Source: CAVVAL01 sp963742725 (lineage in GTDB: Bacteria; Actinomycetota; Actinomycetes; Mycobacteriales; Cryptosporangiaceae). Taken from it: DNA of 64,000 nucleotides. The notes below the pieces were generated by a model. That model was not told the origin of the DNA, did no database searches, and was given only the letters and a program-made list of their open reading frames with translations. Position 1 is the first letter of the stretch. Every line of letters starts with the position of its first letter. Position numbers and translations under genes: made by a program. Below, piece by piece: positions 25,193 through 34,093 of the stretch. The stretch covers positions 1,674,001 through 1,738,000 of the forward strand of contig CAVUMX010000003.1 in the NCBI GenBank assembly GCA_963742725.1, read 5' to 3'.

Positions 25193-27679
25193 GTGCGCCC
25201 ACCGGACAAGATCGCACCGGCCAACGGCGGCCTGTCGACGCGAGCCAAGACCGCGGCGTTCGCCGCGCTCGCGCTCGTCGCCGGCGGGGTGCTGGTCGCC
25301 TCACCCGCTGTGGACGCCGATCCGCAGCCCACCTTCAGCGCGGACAAGGCGGTCGCGCGCAACTGCTTCGCCAAGCCGGTCGGGTCGGCCGCGGGCGTGG
25401 CGAACCGTGCCGTCGAGGCCACCGACACCGGCCTCGTCCGGGTCATGCTGGACGGCGGCGGCGACTGGGACGTCGCCGTGTTCGACAAGGCGACCGGCCG
25501 CGCGGTGGCCGGCTCGTCGGGCTTCCGCAGCAGCGAGCTGGCCGAGGGCTTCGTCACCAAGGGCCAGCAGCTGATCGTGCAGGCGTGCCGCTACGCCGGC
25601 CCCGCCAAGACGGTGAACTACGGCATCGGTTTCGTCGGCGTCGCGACCACGCCGGCCGCCGGCCCGTCGCAGCTCGTGTCGGTCCGCACGGCCGACCGCG
25701 CGGCGAAGCGCCGCCTCCAGTCCCTCGACCTGGACATGACGGAGTTCGCCACCGCCACGACCATCGACGTGGTGCTGCACGGCGACGCCGACGCGGCCAA
25801 GCTGCGCCAGGCCGGCTTCACGTACACGGTGAAGGTCCCGGACCTGCGCAAGCGGATCGCCGCCAACCGCGCCGCCGACGCCAGCTTCGCGAAGAAGCAG
25901 GCCGTCTCGAACCTGCCGAGCGGTCGCACCACCTACCGCCGCCTGGCCGACTACCAGTACGAGATGAAGGAACTGGCCCGCGCGCACCCGTGGCTCGTCA
26001 AGCCGCTGACGCTGTCGGAGAAGACGGTGGACGGCCGCACGATCGACGGCCTGGAGATCACCGCGAACGCCGCCAACGTCGACGACGGCAAGCCGGTGTT
26101 CTTCATGATGGGCGTCCACCACGCCCGTGAGTGGCCGGCCGGCGAGCACACCCTGGAATGGGCGTACGACCTGGTCAAGAACTACAAGAAGAGCAAGCGG
26201 ACCTCCCGTCTGGTGGACACGACCCGCAACATCGTCGTGCCGCTGGTCAACCCGGACGGCTTCACCGTCTCCCGCGAGGCGATGCCGCTCGGCGACTTCA
26301 GCAAGTTCGACTACGAGATGAAGCGCAAGAACTGCCAGACGCTGGACGCACCCCCCGCGGACCGCGTCGGCGTGTGCGCGGCGAACCCGGGCGGCCGTAT
26401 CCGCGGCGTCGACCTGAACCGCAACTACGGCGGCTTCTGGGGCGGCCCCGGTGCGAGCTCCAGCCAGGCGAGCGACACCTACCGCGGTTCGGCGCCGTTC
26501 TCCGAGCCGGAGGTCAAGGCGGTCCGCGCGCTCATCCAGCAGCGGCAGGTGACGAACCTGATCACCAACCACACGTTCGGCAACCTGGTGCTGCGCGCGC
26601 CGAGCATCCTCGACACCCGTCCCCCGCTGGACGAGCCGCTCGCCAAGGAACTCGGCGCCGCGATGTCGAGCCGCAACGCGTACGAGAACCAGGCCGGCTG
26701 GCAGCTCTACGACACGTCCGGCAGCACCGAGGACTGGAGCTTCTGGGTCACCGGCGGTCTCGGCTACACGTTCGAGATCGGCCCGGACGGGTTCCACCCG
26801 GCGTTCGAGACGGCGGTCGTCGACGAGTACCTGGGCACGGGCGGCGCGGCGGGCGCCGGCAAGGGCGGCAACCGCGAGGCGTACTACACGATGGCCGAGT
26901 CCACCGCGAACGCCGCGCACCACGCCACCGTCACCGGCACGGCGCCGAAGGGCTGGAAGCTGCGGGTCCGCAAGGAGTTCCAGACCCCGACGTCCCCGGT
27001 GATCCAGCCGGACGGCACCGTGGGCGACCCGATCATGTACACCGACGTCCTCGGCTCCGCGCTGAAGGCGCCGGGCGGCCGGTTCAGCTTCGCGCTCAAC
27101 CCGTCGACCCGGCCGCACGTGGCCGGACGGTTCGGCCGCAAGCCCGCCGGGCCGCCGCAGACGCCGGTCACGCTCGCCAACCCGGACGGGCAGCCGGCCG
27201 AGAACACCGAGGCGAACCCGCTCGACGGGCCGCACGAGGTGATCCCGTTCACGATCCAGGCGCCGCCCGCCGTCGACAACGGCAAGGCGAACATCCACAT
27301 CCAGTGGACCAACCCGGAGAACGACTGGGACCTCTACATCCTCAACGCCGAGGGCAAGATCGTCGGCCAGTCGGCGTCGTTCGGCGACACCGACGAGGAC
27401 GCGGCGCTCATCGACCCGCTGCCGGGCGACTACCGGGCGATCGTCGTCAACTACGACCAGGTCGACGGCCAGCCGTACGACGACTGGTCCGGTGGCAAGG
27501 TGACGTTCGAGAACCCGCTGCCGCCGCTGGTCGGCGTCAAGGAGTCCTGGACCCTGACCTGCGAGAAGCCGAACGGTGCGCTGGTGAGCGTCCGCCAGGT
27601 CATCGTGGACCGCGGCCAGACCGTGGACCTCGGCAACGCCTGCGCCAAGCCGGCACGCAAGCAGCGCGCCACCGACTGA
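25193..27679 (+). CDS. Secreted M14 zinc carboxypeptidase
   Basis: 828-residue exoprotein. A signal peptide occupies about residues 1-42, then a PPC-like beta domain (GDWDVAVFDKATGRAV), the M14 peptidase domain and a C-terminal beta domain (NDWDLYILNAEGKIVG). Metal ligands: His310 and Glu313 of HHAREW, and His460 of NHTFG; catalytic Glu528 in FEIGPDG; substrate-arginine region VDLNRNYGG. The GTG at 25193 was chosen because AAGGAG lies 5 bases upstream and the signal peptide follows directly. Expected to trim C-terminal residues from peptides outside the cell. Convergent with secA2 across a strong terminator. Confidence 0.9.
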   Translation: MRPPDKIAPANGGLSTRAKTAAFAALALVAGGVLVASPAVDADPQPTFSADKAVARNCFAKPVGSAAGVANRAVEATDTGLVRVMLDGGGDWDVAVFDKATGRAVAGSSGFRSSELAEGFVTKGQQLIVQACRYAGPAKTVNYGIGFVGVATTPAAGPSQLVSVRTADRAAKRRLQSLDLDMTEFATATTIDVVLHGDADAAKLRQAGFTYTVKVPDLRKRIAANRAADASFAKKQAVSNLPSGRTTYRRLADYQYEMKELARAHPWLVKPLTLSEKTVDGRTIDGLEITANAANVDDGKPVFFMMGVHHAREWPAGEHTLEWAYDLVKNYKKSKRTSRLVDTTRNIVVPLVNPDGFTVSREAMPLGDFSKFDYEMKRKNCQTLDAPPADRVGVCAANPGGRIRGVDLNRNYGGFWGGPGASSSQASDTYRGSAPFSEPEVKAVRALIQQRQVTNLITNHTFGNLVLRAPSILDTRPPLDEPLAKELGAAMSSRNAYENQAGWQLYDTSGSTEDWSFWVTGGLGYTFEIGPDGFHPAFETAVVDEYLGTGGAAGAGKGGNREAYYTMAESTANAAHHATVTGTAPKGWKLRVRKEFQTPTSPVIQPDGTVGDPIMYTDVLGSALKAPGGRFSFALNPSTRPHVAGRFGRKPAGPPQTPVTLANPDGQPAENTEANPLDGPHEVIPFTIQAPPAVDNGKANIHIQWTNPENDWDLYILNAEGKIVGQSASFGDTDEDAALIDPLPGDYRAIVVNYDQVDGQPYDDWSGGKVTFENPLPPLVGVKESWTLTCEKPNGALVSVRQVIVDRGQTVDLGNACAKPARKQRATD

Positions 27680-27690
27680 CCCGGGCATGA

Positions 27691-27727
27691 AGAAGGGGGC
27701 CGCGCCAACCAGGCGCGGCCCCCTTCT
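27691..27727. terminator. Bidirectional hairpin terminator between carboxypeptidase gene and secA2
   Basis: Perfect 16-bp stem (AGAAGGGGGCCGCGCC at 27691-27706 with its complement at 27712-27727) and a 5-base loop AACCA. Lies 11 bases after one stop and 9 bases from the other, serving both convergent genes. Confidence 0.9.
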
Positions 27728-27736
27728 GTTGTCCGG

Positions 27737-30076
27737 CTACTTGCGGCCCAGCGCGGCCTTGGCGGCGGCGGTGAAGAACCGCTCCAGCTCGGAGCCGAAC
27801 GGGTTGTCGTGGACCAGGTACGTCCAGGTGGCGGTCGGCCGGACCAGCCCGGCGTCCTCCAGGTCCCACTCCGGGCCGTCGATCTTCACCTCGTCGAACG
27901 TCGCCACCGCGCGGTCGTCGATCTCGGTGAGCAGCTCGGTGAACGCGGGGACGGCCGCCCGGTGGAACTCGTCCAGCGGGTCGAGCCGGCCCAGAGCACG
28001 CAGGTGCACGCCCTCCCGCACGTCGGCGAGGAGCGCCAGGTGCTCGGCCCAGCCGCGGTCGAGGTGGTGCAGGGCGATCAGGCGGGCCGCGCGCGCCGCC
28101 GCCTCCTCGCCGATCTCCTCGGTGACCTCCGCGTACCTGTCCTTGCTCCGCTCGCCCATCAGCTCGGCGGCCGCGCCGGAGGTGAGCAGCGCGTCGCGCC
28201 GCTGCGCCAGGACCCGTCGCTGGCGCTCGACCAGCAGGCTGTACCGCCACGTGTTGCGGTGGATCTCGAAGTTGATGCCCTCGCTGACCCGCTGCGCGTG
28301 CTCGATCGCCGCGTCGACGCTCTTGTCCGTCAGGCGGCCGTCCGGCTGGGCGGCCACGCCGGCCGCGATGCCCTTGTCGCCGTGGTGGGCGATCAGGTCG
28401 TCCTCGACGCTGACGTAGAACACCGAGCCGCCGGGGTCGCCCTGGCGCCCGGACCGGCCACGGAGCTGGTCGTCCACGCGCCGGCTGTCGTGCCGGCCGC
28501 TGCCGATCACGTACAGGCCGCCGAGCTCCGCCACGCGGTCCCGGTCCTCCTCGTGGCTGCCGCCGAGCCGGATGTCCACACCACGGCCGGCCATCTGCGT
28601 CGACACCGTCACGGCGCCGAACGTGCCGGCCTCGGCGATGATCTCCGCCTCCTCGGCGTCGTTCTTCGCGTTCAGCACCTTGCACTCGACGCCCGCTTCT
28701 TCGAGCGCCGCCGCGATCCGCTCCGACTCGGCCACGTCCAGCGTGCCGATCAGCACCGGGCGGCCCTTCTCGTGCGCGACGACCGCCTCCGCGACGAGCG
28801 CCTTCTCCTTCGCCTCCCGGTTGCCGTACACGCGGTCGTGCTCGTCCACCCGGACGCACGGCGCGTTCGACTCCACGACGGCCACTTCGAGCTGGTAGAA
28901 CTCGCGCAGCTGCTCGCCGACCAGGACGCCGGTCGCGGTCATGCCCGCGGTCTTCGGGTACAGCCGCAGCAGCGACTGGATCGTCAGCGTGCCGAGCACC
29001 TCGCCCTCGGCGGTGGCCGCCAGGCCCTCCTTCGCCTCGACGGCGGCCTGGAGCCCGTCCGGCCAGCGGCGGCGCTGCGCCACCCGGCCCCGGAACTCGT
29101 CGACCAGCTCGACCTTGCCGTCCCGGACGATGTAGTCGACGTCGCGGGTCAGCAGCGCCTCCGCGTACAGGGCGACGTTGACGCTGGTCAGCTCGGTCAG
29201 GTGGTCCGGCTCGTACAGGTTGATGCCGCCGAGCGCCTTCTCGACCCTGGACAGGCCGGCGTCGGTGAGCTGGACGCTGCGCTTGTCGGCGGCGGCCCGG
29301 TAGTGCTGGCGGGCACGCAGCCCGCGCACGACCTCGGCGGCGGCCTTCGTCGGGTCGGCGAGGTCGGCCACGGCGCCGGCGAGCACCAGCGGCACCCGCG
29401 CCTCATCGATCAGGATCGAGTCGGCCTCGTCGACCAGCACGGTCTCCAGGGGCTGCTGGACGACCTCGTCCTCGGTGAGCGCGAGCTGGTCGCGCAGGTA
29501 GTCGAAGCCCGCCTCGCTGACCGACGCGTACGTCACGTGGCACGCGTACGCCGCGCGTCGCTCCTCCGGCGTCGACAGCTCGTTGACCCAGCCGACCGTC
29601 ATACCCAGAAGCGTGTAGACCGGCTCCATCCACTCGGCGTCGCGGCGGGCCAGGTAGTCGTTCACCGTCAGGACGTGCACCCGCTCGCCCCGCACCGCGA
29701 ACCCGAAACAGGCGAGCGCCGCCGCCAGGGTCTTGCCCTCACCGGTGGCCATCTGCGTGACGTGGCCGGACAGCATCGCGATCGCGCCGAGCATCTGCAC
29801 GTCGAACGGGCGCTCGTCCAGGCCGCGGCGCGCCGCCTCCCGGCCCAGGGCGAACAGCTCGGCCATGTCCTCGTCCGAGGTGACGTCGCCGCCGGCCTCC
29901 CGCAGCGCCACCGCGGCCGCTGTCAGCTCCTCGTCCGACATCGCGGAGTACCGGTCCTCCAGCTCCGCGATCGCCGGCAGCACCGCCTGCAACGGGGCCA
30001 GGTTGACAGTGGTGCCGGGCTTCTCCAGAAGTCGCCGGAACCCGGACTTGATGCGCTGTCGGACGCTCATGCTCAT
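27737..30076 (-). CDS. secA2: Accessory preprotein translocase ATPase SecA2
   Basis: ATPase of the accessory Sec pathway for a small set of exported proteins. 779 residues, shorter than housekeeping SecA and close to mycobacterial SecA2 (about 800). Walker A ATGEGKT (residues 110-116), Walker B VDEAD (215-219), helicase motif QMAGRGVDIRLGG and the GRSGRQGDPG finger are intact. It lacks the C-terminal zinc-binding tail. Start ATG at 30076 or the ATG two codons later. In Mycobacterium secA2 is adjacent to pgsA2; here about 5 kb intervenes. Confidence 0.92.
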   Translation of the reverse strand: MSMSVRQRIKSGFRRLLEKPGTTVNLAPLQAVLPAIAELEDRYSAMSDEELTAAAVALREAGGDVTSDEDMAELFALGREAARRGLDERPFDVQMLGAIAMLSGHVTQMATGEGKTLAAALACFGFAVRGERVHVLTVNDYLARRDAEWMEPVYTLLGMTVGWVNELSTPEERRAAYACHVTYASVSEAGFDYLRDQLALTEDEVVQQPLETVLVDEADSILIDEARVPLVLAGAVADLADPTKAAAEVVRGLRARQHYRAAADKRSVQLTDAGLSRVEKALGGINLYEPDHLTELTSVNVALYAEALLTRDVDYIVRDGKVELVDEFRGRVAQRRRWPDGLQAAVEAKEGLAATAEGEVLGTLTIQSLLRLYPKTAGMTATGVLVGEQLREFYQLEVAVVESNAPCVRVDEHDRVYGNREAKEKALVAEAVVAHEKGRPVLIGTLDVAESERIAAALEEAGVECKVLNAKNDAEEAEIIAEAGTFGAVTVSTQMAGRGVDIRLGGSHEEDRDRVAELGGLYVIGSGRHDSRRVDDQLRGRSGRQGDPGGSVFYVSVEDDLIAHHGDKGIAAGVAAQPDGRLTDKSVDAAIEHAQRVSEGINFEIHRNTWRYSLLVERQRRVLAQRRDALLTSGAAAELMGERSKDRYAEVTEEIGEEAAARAARLIALHHLDRGWAEHLALLADVREGVHLRALGRLDPLDEFHRAAVPAFTELLTEIDDRAVATFDEVKIDGPEWDLEDAGLVRPTATWTYLVHDNPFGSELERFFTAAAKAALGRK

Positions 30077-30125
30077 GCGCCCACCGTACGGGGCGAGGTC
30101 GAGGCGGCCACAGGGAACCTAGGGA

Positions 30126-31208
30126 TCAATCGAACAGAATCACCTGCCGGACGACCTCGCCGCCGCGCAGGGCCGCCAGCGCGTCGTTGACGTCGTCCAG
30201 GCGCAGCCGCCGGCTGATCATGCCGTCGAGGTCGAGGCGGCCGGCCCGCCACAGCCCGAGGAGCCGCTGGTAGTCGCGGCGGACGTCGGCCGACCCGTAC
30301 AGCGAGCCGAGCAGCGCCTTGCCGTCGAACACCAGCTCGAACGGGCTGAACTCGACTTTCGCGTCCATGGCGCCGACGCCGACCACGACCGTCGTGCCGC
30401 CGCGGCGGGTCGCCTGCCAGGCCGCGCGGATCGTCGCCGGGGCGCCCACCACCTCGAACGCGTAGTCGAAGCCTTCGCCGCCGGTCAGCTCGGCCGTGCG
30501 GGCGACCAGCTCGTCGGGGGTACACGTGTGGGTGGCCCCGAACCGGGCGGCGAGCGCGTGCTTGGCCGGCACGGGGTCGACGCCGAGGATCACCGACGCC
30601 CCGGACAGCCGCGCGCCCTGGAGGGCCGCCACCCCGACCCCGCCGCAGCCGATCACGACCACGCTCGACCCCGGTTCGACCCGGGCCGTGTTGATCACCG
30701 CGCCGACCCCGGTCGACACCCCGCAGCCGACGAGCGCCGCCACCTCGAACGGCGTGTCCGCCGGGACCTTCACCGCCCCTTCCCTCGGGACGACGACCTC
30801 CTCGGCGAACGCGCCGCACCCGGCCATGCCGAACCCGGGTGTGCCGCCGACGACGAACCGCGGCCGCGCGTAGGCCTGGAGCACGTGGACCATGCACAGG
30901 TGCGGCTGCCCGCGCCGGCACGCCGGGCACGACCCGCACGGCGGGACCCAGGACAGGATCGCCCGGTCGCCGACGGCCAGGTCCGTCACGTCCGAGCCGA
31001 CCTCCACGATCTCGCCGGCCGCCTCGTGGCCGAGGATCCCCGGCGTCAACGTCGGCAGCGTCCCGTTGATCGCGGACACGTCCGAATGGCACACCCCCGC
31101 CGCGCGCACCTTGAGCCGGACCTCGCCCGGCCCCACGTCCACCGTCGACACGTCGTCCCGGATCTCGAGCTTCTCGTCACCGTTCGCGTTCAGCACCGCG
31201 GCACGCAC
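30126..31208 (-). CDS. Zinc-dependent alcohol dehydrogenase (MDR family)
   Basis: NAD(P)-dependent medium-chain dehydrogenase, 360 residues. Catalytic-zinc region AGVCHSDVSAIN and GHEAAG; structural-zinc cysteines in CGSCPACRRGQPHLC; Rossmann loop GCGGVGVAALQG. In this operon it could oxidise the hydroxylated steroid side chain made by the P450; that is inference. The GTG at 31208 was preferred to the one at 31217 because GGAGG then sits 8 bases upstream. Last gene of the P450 operon, 16 bases after the ferredoxin gene. Confidence 0.87.
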   Translation of the reverse strand: MRAAVLNANGDEKLEIRDDVSTVDVGPGEVRLKVRAAGVCHSDVSAINGTLPTLTPGILGHEAAGEIVEVGSDVTDLAVGDRAILSWVPPCGSCPACRRGQPHLCMVHVLQAYARPRFVVGGTPGFGMAGCGAFAEEVVVPREGAVKVPADTPFEVAALVGCGVSTGVGAVINTARVEPGSSVVVIGCGGVGVAALQGARLSGASVILGVDPVPAKHALAARFGATHTCTPDELVARTAELTGGEGFDYAFEVVGAPATIRAAWQATRRGGTTVVVGVGAMDAKVEFSPFELVFDGKALLGSLYGSADVRRDYQRLLGLWRAGRLDLDGMISRRLRLDDVNDALAALRGGEVVRQVILFD

Positions 31209-31224
31209 GATGGCCACCTCCCAG

Positions 31225-31413
31225 CTAGTCGTGGAGCGTCAGGGCGAGCTTCGGGCAGAGCGACACCGCGACCCGGACCTTCGGCACCAGGTCCTCCGGC
31301 GGCTGCTGGATGTGCAGGACGTCCTCGTCGTCGAGCGCGAACACCGCGGGCACCGTCGCGACGCACCGCCCGTACGCCTCGCAGACCTCTGCGTCAACGG
31401 AAACCCTGCTCAT
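31225..31413 (-). CDS. [3Fe-4S] ferredoxin partner of the P450
   Basis: 62-residue ferredoxin with Cys11, Cys17 and Cys53-Pro, the C-x5-C...CP pattern of single-cluster [3Fe-4S] ferredoxins that feed actinobacterial P450s. Located in the P450 operon, two genes downstream of it. Its 25-base leader, including GAACGGAGAGAGCGCCATG, is identical to the leader of fadE34 at 35701-35725. A hairpin (31433-31464) precedes it. Confidence 0.9.
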   Translation of the reverse strand: MSRVSVDAEVCEAYGRCVATVPAVFALDDEDVLHIQQPPEDLVPKVRVAVSLCPKLALTLHD

Positions 31414-31432
31414 GGCGCTCTCTCCGTTCGCG

Positions 31433-31464
31433 CGGGTTCGCGCCCACAGCCGCGCGCGAACCCG
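31433..31464 (-). repeat. Intra-operon hairpin before the ferredoxin gene
   Basis: 11-bp arms CGGGTTCGCGC and GCGCGAACCCG with a 10-base loop, two bases beyond the PPOX-family stop. Could attenuate or stabilise segments of the P450 operon transcript. Confidence 0.5.
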
Positions 31465-31465
31465 G

Positions 31466-31906
31466 TCATGTGCCGAGCTTTCGGTGGTCCCAGGTAACCG
31501 TGCGGACGGGGTCGACGTGGTAGCCGCGCCGCTTCGGTGCCGTGTGGGCGACGTAGCCGTCGAGGTGTTCGGTGGGCAGCCCGGCCGAGCGGGCGACGAC
31601 GAGGGCGCCGATGCGGGCGACCTCGTCCGGGTCGTCGGTGGGGGCGGCGACGCCGTTCACCTGGGCGCCGCGCAGCGTGAAGTAGTCGTCGCCGGCCTCG
31701 ACCAGGCACGTCACGCGCGGGTCGCGTTCGAGGTTGCGGGCCTTCTGGGACGCGCGGTAGGTCCAGAACGCGATCCGGCCGTCGACGAGCGCGTAGAACA
31801 TCGTGACGAGGTGCGGCGTGCCGTCCGGGTTGACGGTCGCGAGGTGCAGCTTCGTCCCCTCGGCGAGCAGCGCCGCCGTCTCGTCGCCGGTCAGGCCGGT
31901 CCTCAC
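31466..31906 (-). CDS. PPOX-class flavin/F420-dependent oxidoreductase
   Basis: 146-residue split-barrel protein of the pyridoxamine 5'-phosphate oxidase-like superfamily (KLHLATVNPDGTPHLVTMFY, ARNLERDPRVTCLVEAG). Actinobacterial members often use F420; the substrate here is not known. GTG at 31906 overlaps the P450 stop (GTGA), giving tight coupling with the P450, so a role in steroid handling is plausible. Confidence 0.8.
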   Translation of the reverse strand: MRTGLTGDETAALLAEGTKLHLATVNPDGTPHLVTMFYALVDGRIAFWTYRASQKARNLERDPRVTCLVEAGDDYFTLRGAQVNGVAAPTDDPDEVARIGALVVARSAGLPTEHLDGYVAHTAPKRRGYHVDPVRTVTWDHRKLGT

Positions 31907-33105
31907 GCGCACCGGACCGCCATCTCCTTGATGCCGTTGATGAAGTTCGACCGCAGCCGCCGCACGGGGCCGGCCAGTTCCAGGTCCGGGACGCGGTCCA
32001 GCAGCGTCTCGAACAGCAGCCGCAGCTCCAGCCGGGCGAGGTGCGTGCCGAGGCAGAAGTGCGGGCCGCCGCCGCCGAACGCGATGTGCGGATTCGGGTC
32101 GCGCCCGATGTCGAAGGTCTCCGGGTCGGTGAACACGGTCTCGTCGCGGTTGGCGGAGGAGTAGAACAGGATGACCTTGTCGCCGGCGGCGATCTTCTGG
32201 TCGTGGACAACGACGTCGCGGGTGGGGGTGCGGCGGAACTGCATGACGGGCGTGGCCCACCGCAGTACCTCCTCGACCGCGCTCGGCAGCAGGGACCGGT
32301 CCTCCTGGAGGCGGCGCCACTGGTCCGGGTGCTCCAGGAACGCGAGCATCCCGCCCGACGCGGCGTTGCGGGTCGTCTCGTTGCCGGCCACGGCGAGCAG
32401 GACGAAGAACAGGTCGAACTCCATCTCGCTCAGCACGTCGCCGTTGGCGTCGGGCTGGAGCAGCTTCGTGACGATGTCGTCGGCCGGGACCTCCTTGCGC
32501 TGGCGCCCCAGCTCGTTGGCGTAGGCGAAGATCTCGATGGCCGCCGCCTGGCCGTCCGCGTACGAGGTCTGGAACTCGGGGTCGTCGAAGCCGATCATCC
32601 GGTTCGACCAGTCGAAGATCTTGTCCCGGTCGGTCGCCTCCGCGCCGAGCATGTCGGCGATGACGACGAGCGGGAGCTGCGCGGCCACGTCGTGGACGAA
32701 GTCCGTGGTGCCCTTCGCGGTGAGGTCGTCGACGAGTTCGTGACACAGGCTCCGGACCCGGTCCTCCGTCCGCGCGATCATCCGGGGCGTGAATCCCCGG
32801 TTGACGAGGCTGCGTAAGCGCGTGTGGTCGGGCGGGTCCTGGTTGAGCATCATCAGCCGCTGCGCGTTGAGGGAGTCCTCGTCGCGGTCGTCCAGCAGGG
32901 CGGTGCCCACATAGGACGAGAACGTCGCCGCGTCGCGGGAGGCGGCGACCACGTCCTCGTACCGGGTCAGCGCCCAGAAGCCGGTGCCGGCCGGTTCCGG
33001 GTTCCAGAACACCGGTGCCTCGCGGCGGAGGTACGCGAACGCCTCGTACGGGAGGCCGCGCTCGTACACGCTGGGGTCGTAGAGGTCGATGTGCGGACCG
33101 GCCAT
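31903..33105 (-). CDS. Cytochrome P450, CYP125/CYP124-like side-chain hydroxylase
   Basis: Haem monooxygenase of 400 residues. Features: I-helix AVAGNETTRN, K-helix E-x2-R in EEVLRWATPV, and haem loop FGGGGPHFCLG with Cys351. The AVAGNETTRN and WATPV stretches, ferredoxin partner and KstR-type operators favour a CYP125/124-type enzyme that oxidises the terminal side-chain carbon of sterols; subfamily assignment needs a tree. ATG at 33105 with AAGGAGG 8 bases upstream. In Mycobacterium cyp125 lies next to fadE28; here it has moved to another operon. Confidence 0.88.
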   Translation of the reverse strand: MAGPHIDLYDPSVYERGLPYEAFAYLRREAPVFWNPEPAGTGFWALTRYEDVVAASRDAATFSSYVGTALLDDRDEDSLNAQRLMMLNQDPPDHTRLRSLVNRGFTPRMIARTEDRVRSLCHELVDDLTAKGTTDFVHDVAAQLPLVVIADMLGAEATDRDKIFDWSNRMIGFDDPEFQTSYADGQAAAIEIFAYANELGRQRKEVPADDIVTKLLQPDANGDVLSEMEFDLFFVLLAVAGNETTRNAASGGMLAFLEHPDQWRRLQEDRSLLPSAVEEVLRWATPVMQFRRTPTRDVVVHDQKIAAGDKVILFYSSANRDETVFTDPETFDIGRDPNPHIAFGGGGPHFCLGTHLARLELRLLFETLLDRVPDLELAGPVRRLRSNFINGIKEMAVRCA

Positions 33106-33133
33106 CTCGTGTACCTCCTTCGAAGGGGACGTG

Positions 33134-34018
33134 CTAAGCGAGCGTGATCGTCTCCTCGCAGACGAACCCGGCGCGCGGATCGCCCGTGAAGTGCGCGCCG
33201 AGGGCCGCGTCGAGGTCGCCGACCGTCCAGCCCTCCCCGCTGGCGTCGAACCGCTTCTCGACCCGCGGCGGCGCCATGAGCAGCACCGTCGAGCCGTGGA
33301 CGACGAACACCTGGCCCGTGACCGCCTCGGCGCCCGGCGCGGCGAGGTAGGCGACCAGCGGGGCGACGTGGTCCGGGGCAAGCGGGTCCGGGCCGTCCGG
33401 GGGCGGGCCGAACACGCCGGCCGTCATCGCGGTCCGGGCGCGCGGGCAGATCGCGTTCGCCCGCACGCCGTACCGCGCGCACCCCTTCGCCGTCGCCACC
33501 GTGAGCGCGACGATCCCGGCCTTCGCCGCCGCGTAGTTCGGCTGGCCCTCCGAGCCGACCAGGAACGCCTCGGACGACGTGTTCACGATCCGCCCGTACA
33601 CCGGGCCGCCGCGCGCCTTGCTCGCCGCCCGCCAGTGCGCGGTCGCCACCCGGGTCGTGACGAAGTGGCCGCGCAGGTGGACCCGCACGACGTCGTCCCA
33701 CTCCTGTTCGGACATCGAGAACACCATGCGGTCCCGGACGAAGCCCGCGTTGTTGACCAGGACGTCCAGGGCGCCGAAGGACTCCAGGGCCGCGGCGAGG
33801 AGCCGCTCGGCGGTGGCGTACTCGGCGACGTCGCCGGCCACCACGACCGACCCGGGGATCTCGCCCGCCACCGCCTCCAGTGCCTCGCGCGTCACGTCGT
33901 TGAGGACGAGCCGCGCGCCGGCGGCGGCCAGCGCGAGCGCCTCCGCCCTGCCCAGCCCATTGCCCGCGCCGGTGACGACCGCTACCTTGCCGTCCAACGC
34001 ACGGCTCACGTCGTCCAC
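33134..34018 (-). CDS. Short-chain dehydrogenase/reductase, steroid-type
   Basis: 294-residue SDR with complete motifs: TGAGNGLGR, NNAG, catalytic Ser in VNTSSEAF and YAAAK. The length beyond the SDR core (about residues 255-294) is typical of 3-oxoacyl/17-hydroxysteroid dehydrogenases in sterol clusters. First gene of the P450 operon; GGGGAGG lies 6 bases before the GTG at 34018. Two KstR-type palindromes stand just upstream. Confidence 0.88.
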   Translation of the reverse strand: MDDVSRALDGKVAVVTGAGNGLGRAEALALAAAGARLVLNDVTREALEAVAGEIPGSVVVAGDVAEYATAERLLAAALESFGALDVLVNNAGFVRDRMVFSMSEQEWDDVVRVHLRGHFVTTRVATAHWRAASKARGGPVYGRIVNTSSEAFLVGSEGQPNYAAAKAGIVALTVATAKGCARYGVRANAICPRARTAMTAGVFGPPPDGPDPLAPDHVAPLVAYLAAPGAEAVTGQVFVVHGSTVLLMAPPRVEKRFDASGEGWTVGDLDAALGAHFTGDPRAGFVCEETITLA

Positions 34019-34050
34019 AGCGCGCCTCCCCGCTCGCTGGGAAAATCATT

Positions 34051-34064
34051 AGAACACGTTCTAA
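34051..34064. promoter_or_regulatory. KstR-type operator, P450 operon (box 1)
   Basis: TAGAACACGTTCTA fits the mycobacterial KstR motif TNNAACNNGTTNNA exactly. Located 33 bases before the SDR start. Confidence 0.85.
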
Positions 34065-34068
34065 TACG

Positions 34069-34082
34069 AGAACGCGTTCTCG
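34069..34082. promoter_or_regulatory. KstR-type operator, P450 operon (box 2)
   Basis: GAGAACGCGTTCTC, a perfect palindrome with the same AAC-N2-GTT core, 18 bases centre-to-centre from box 1. Confidence 0.7.
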
Positions 34083-34093
34083 TCAAGGAAAGG

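Noticed and set aside
27809..30190. Plus-strand open frame of about 790 codons opposite secA2
   Set aside because: Antisense shadow of a complete SecA2 gene; no homology features and biased composition.
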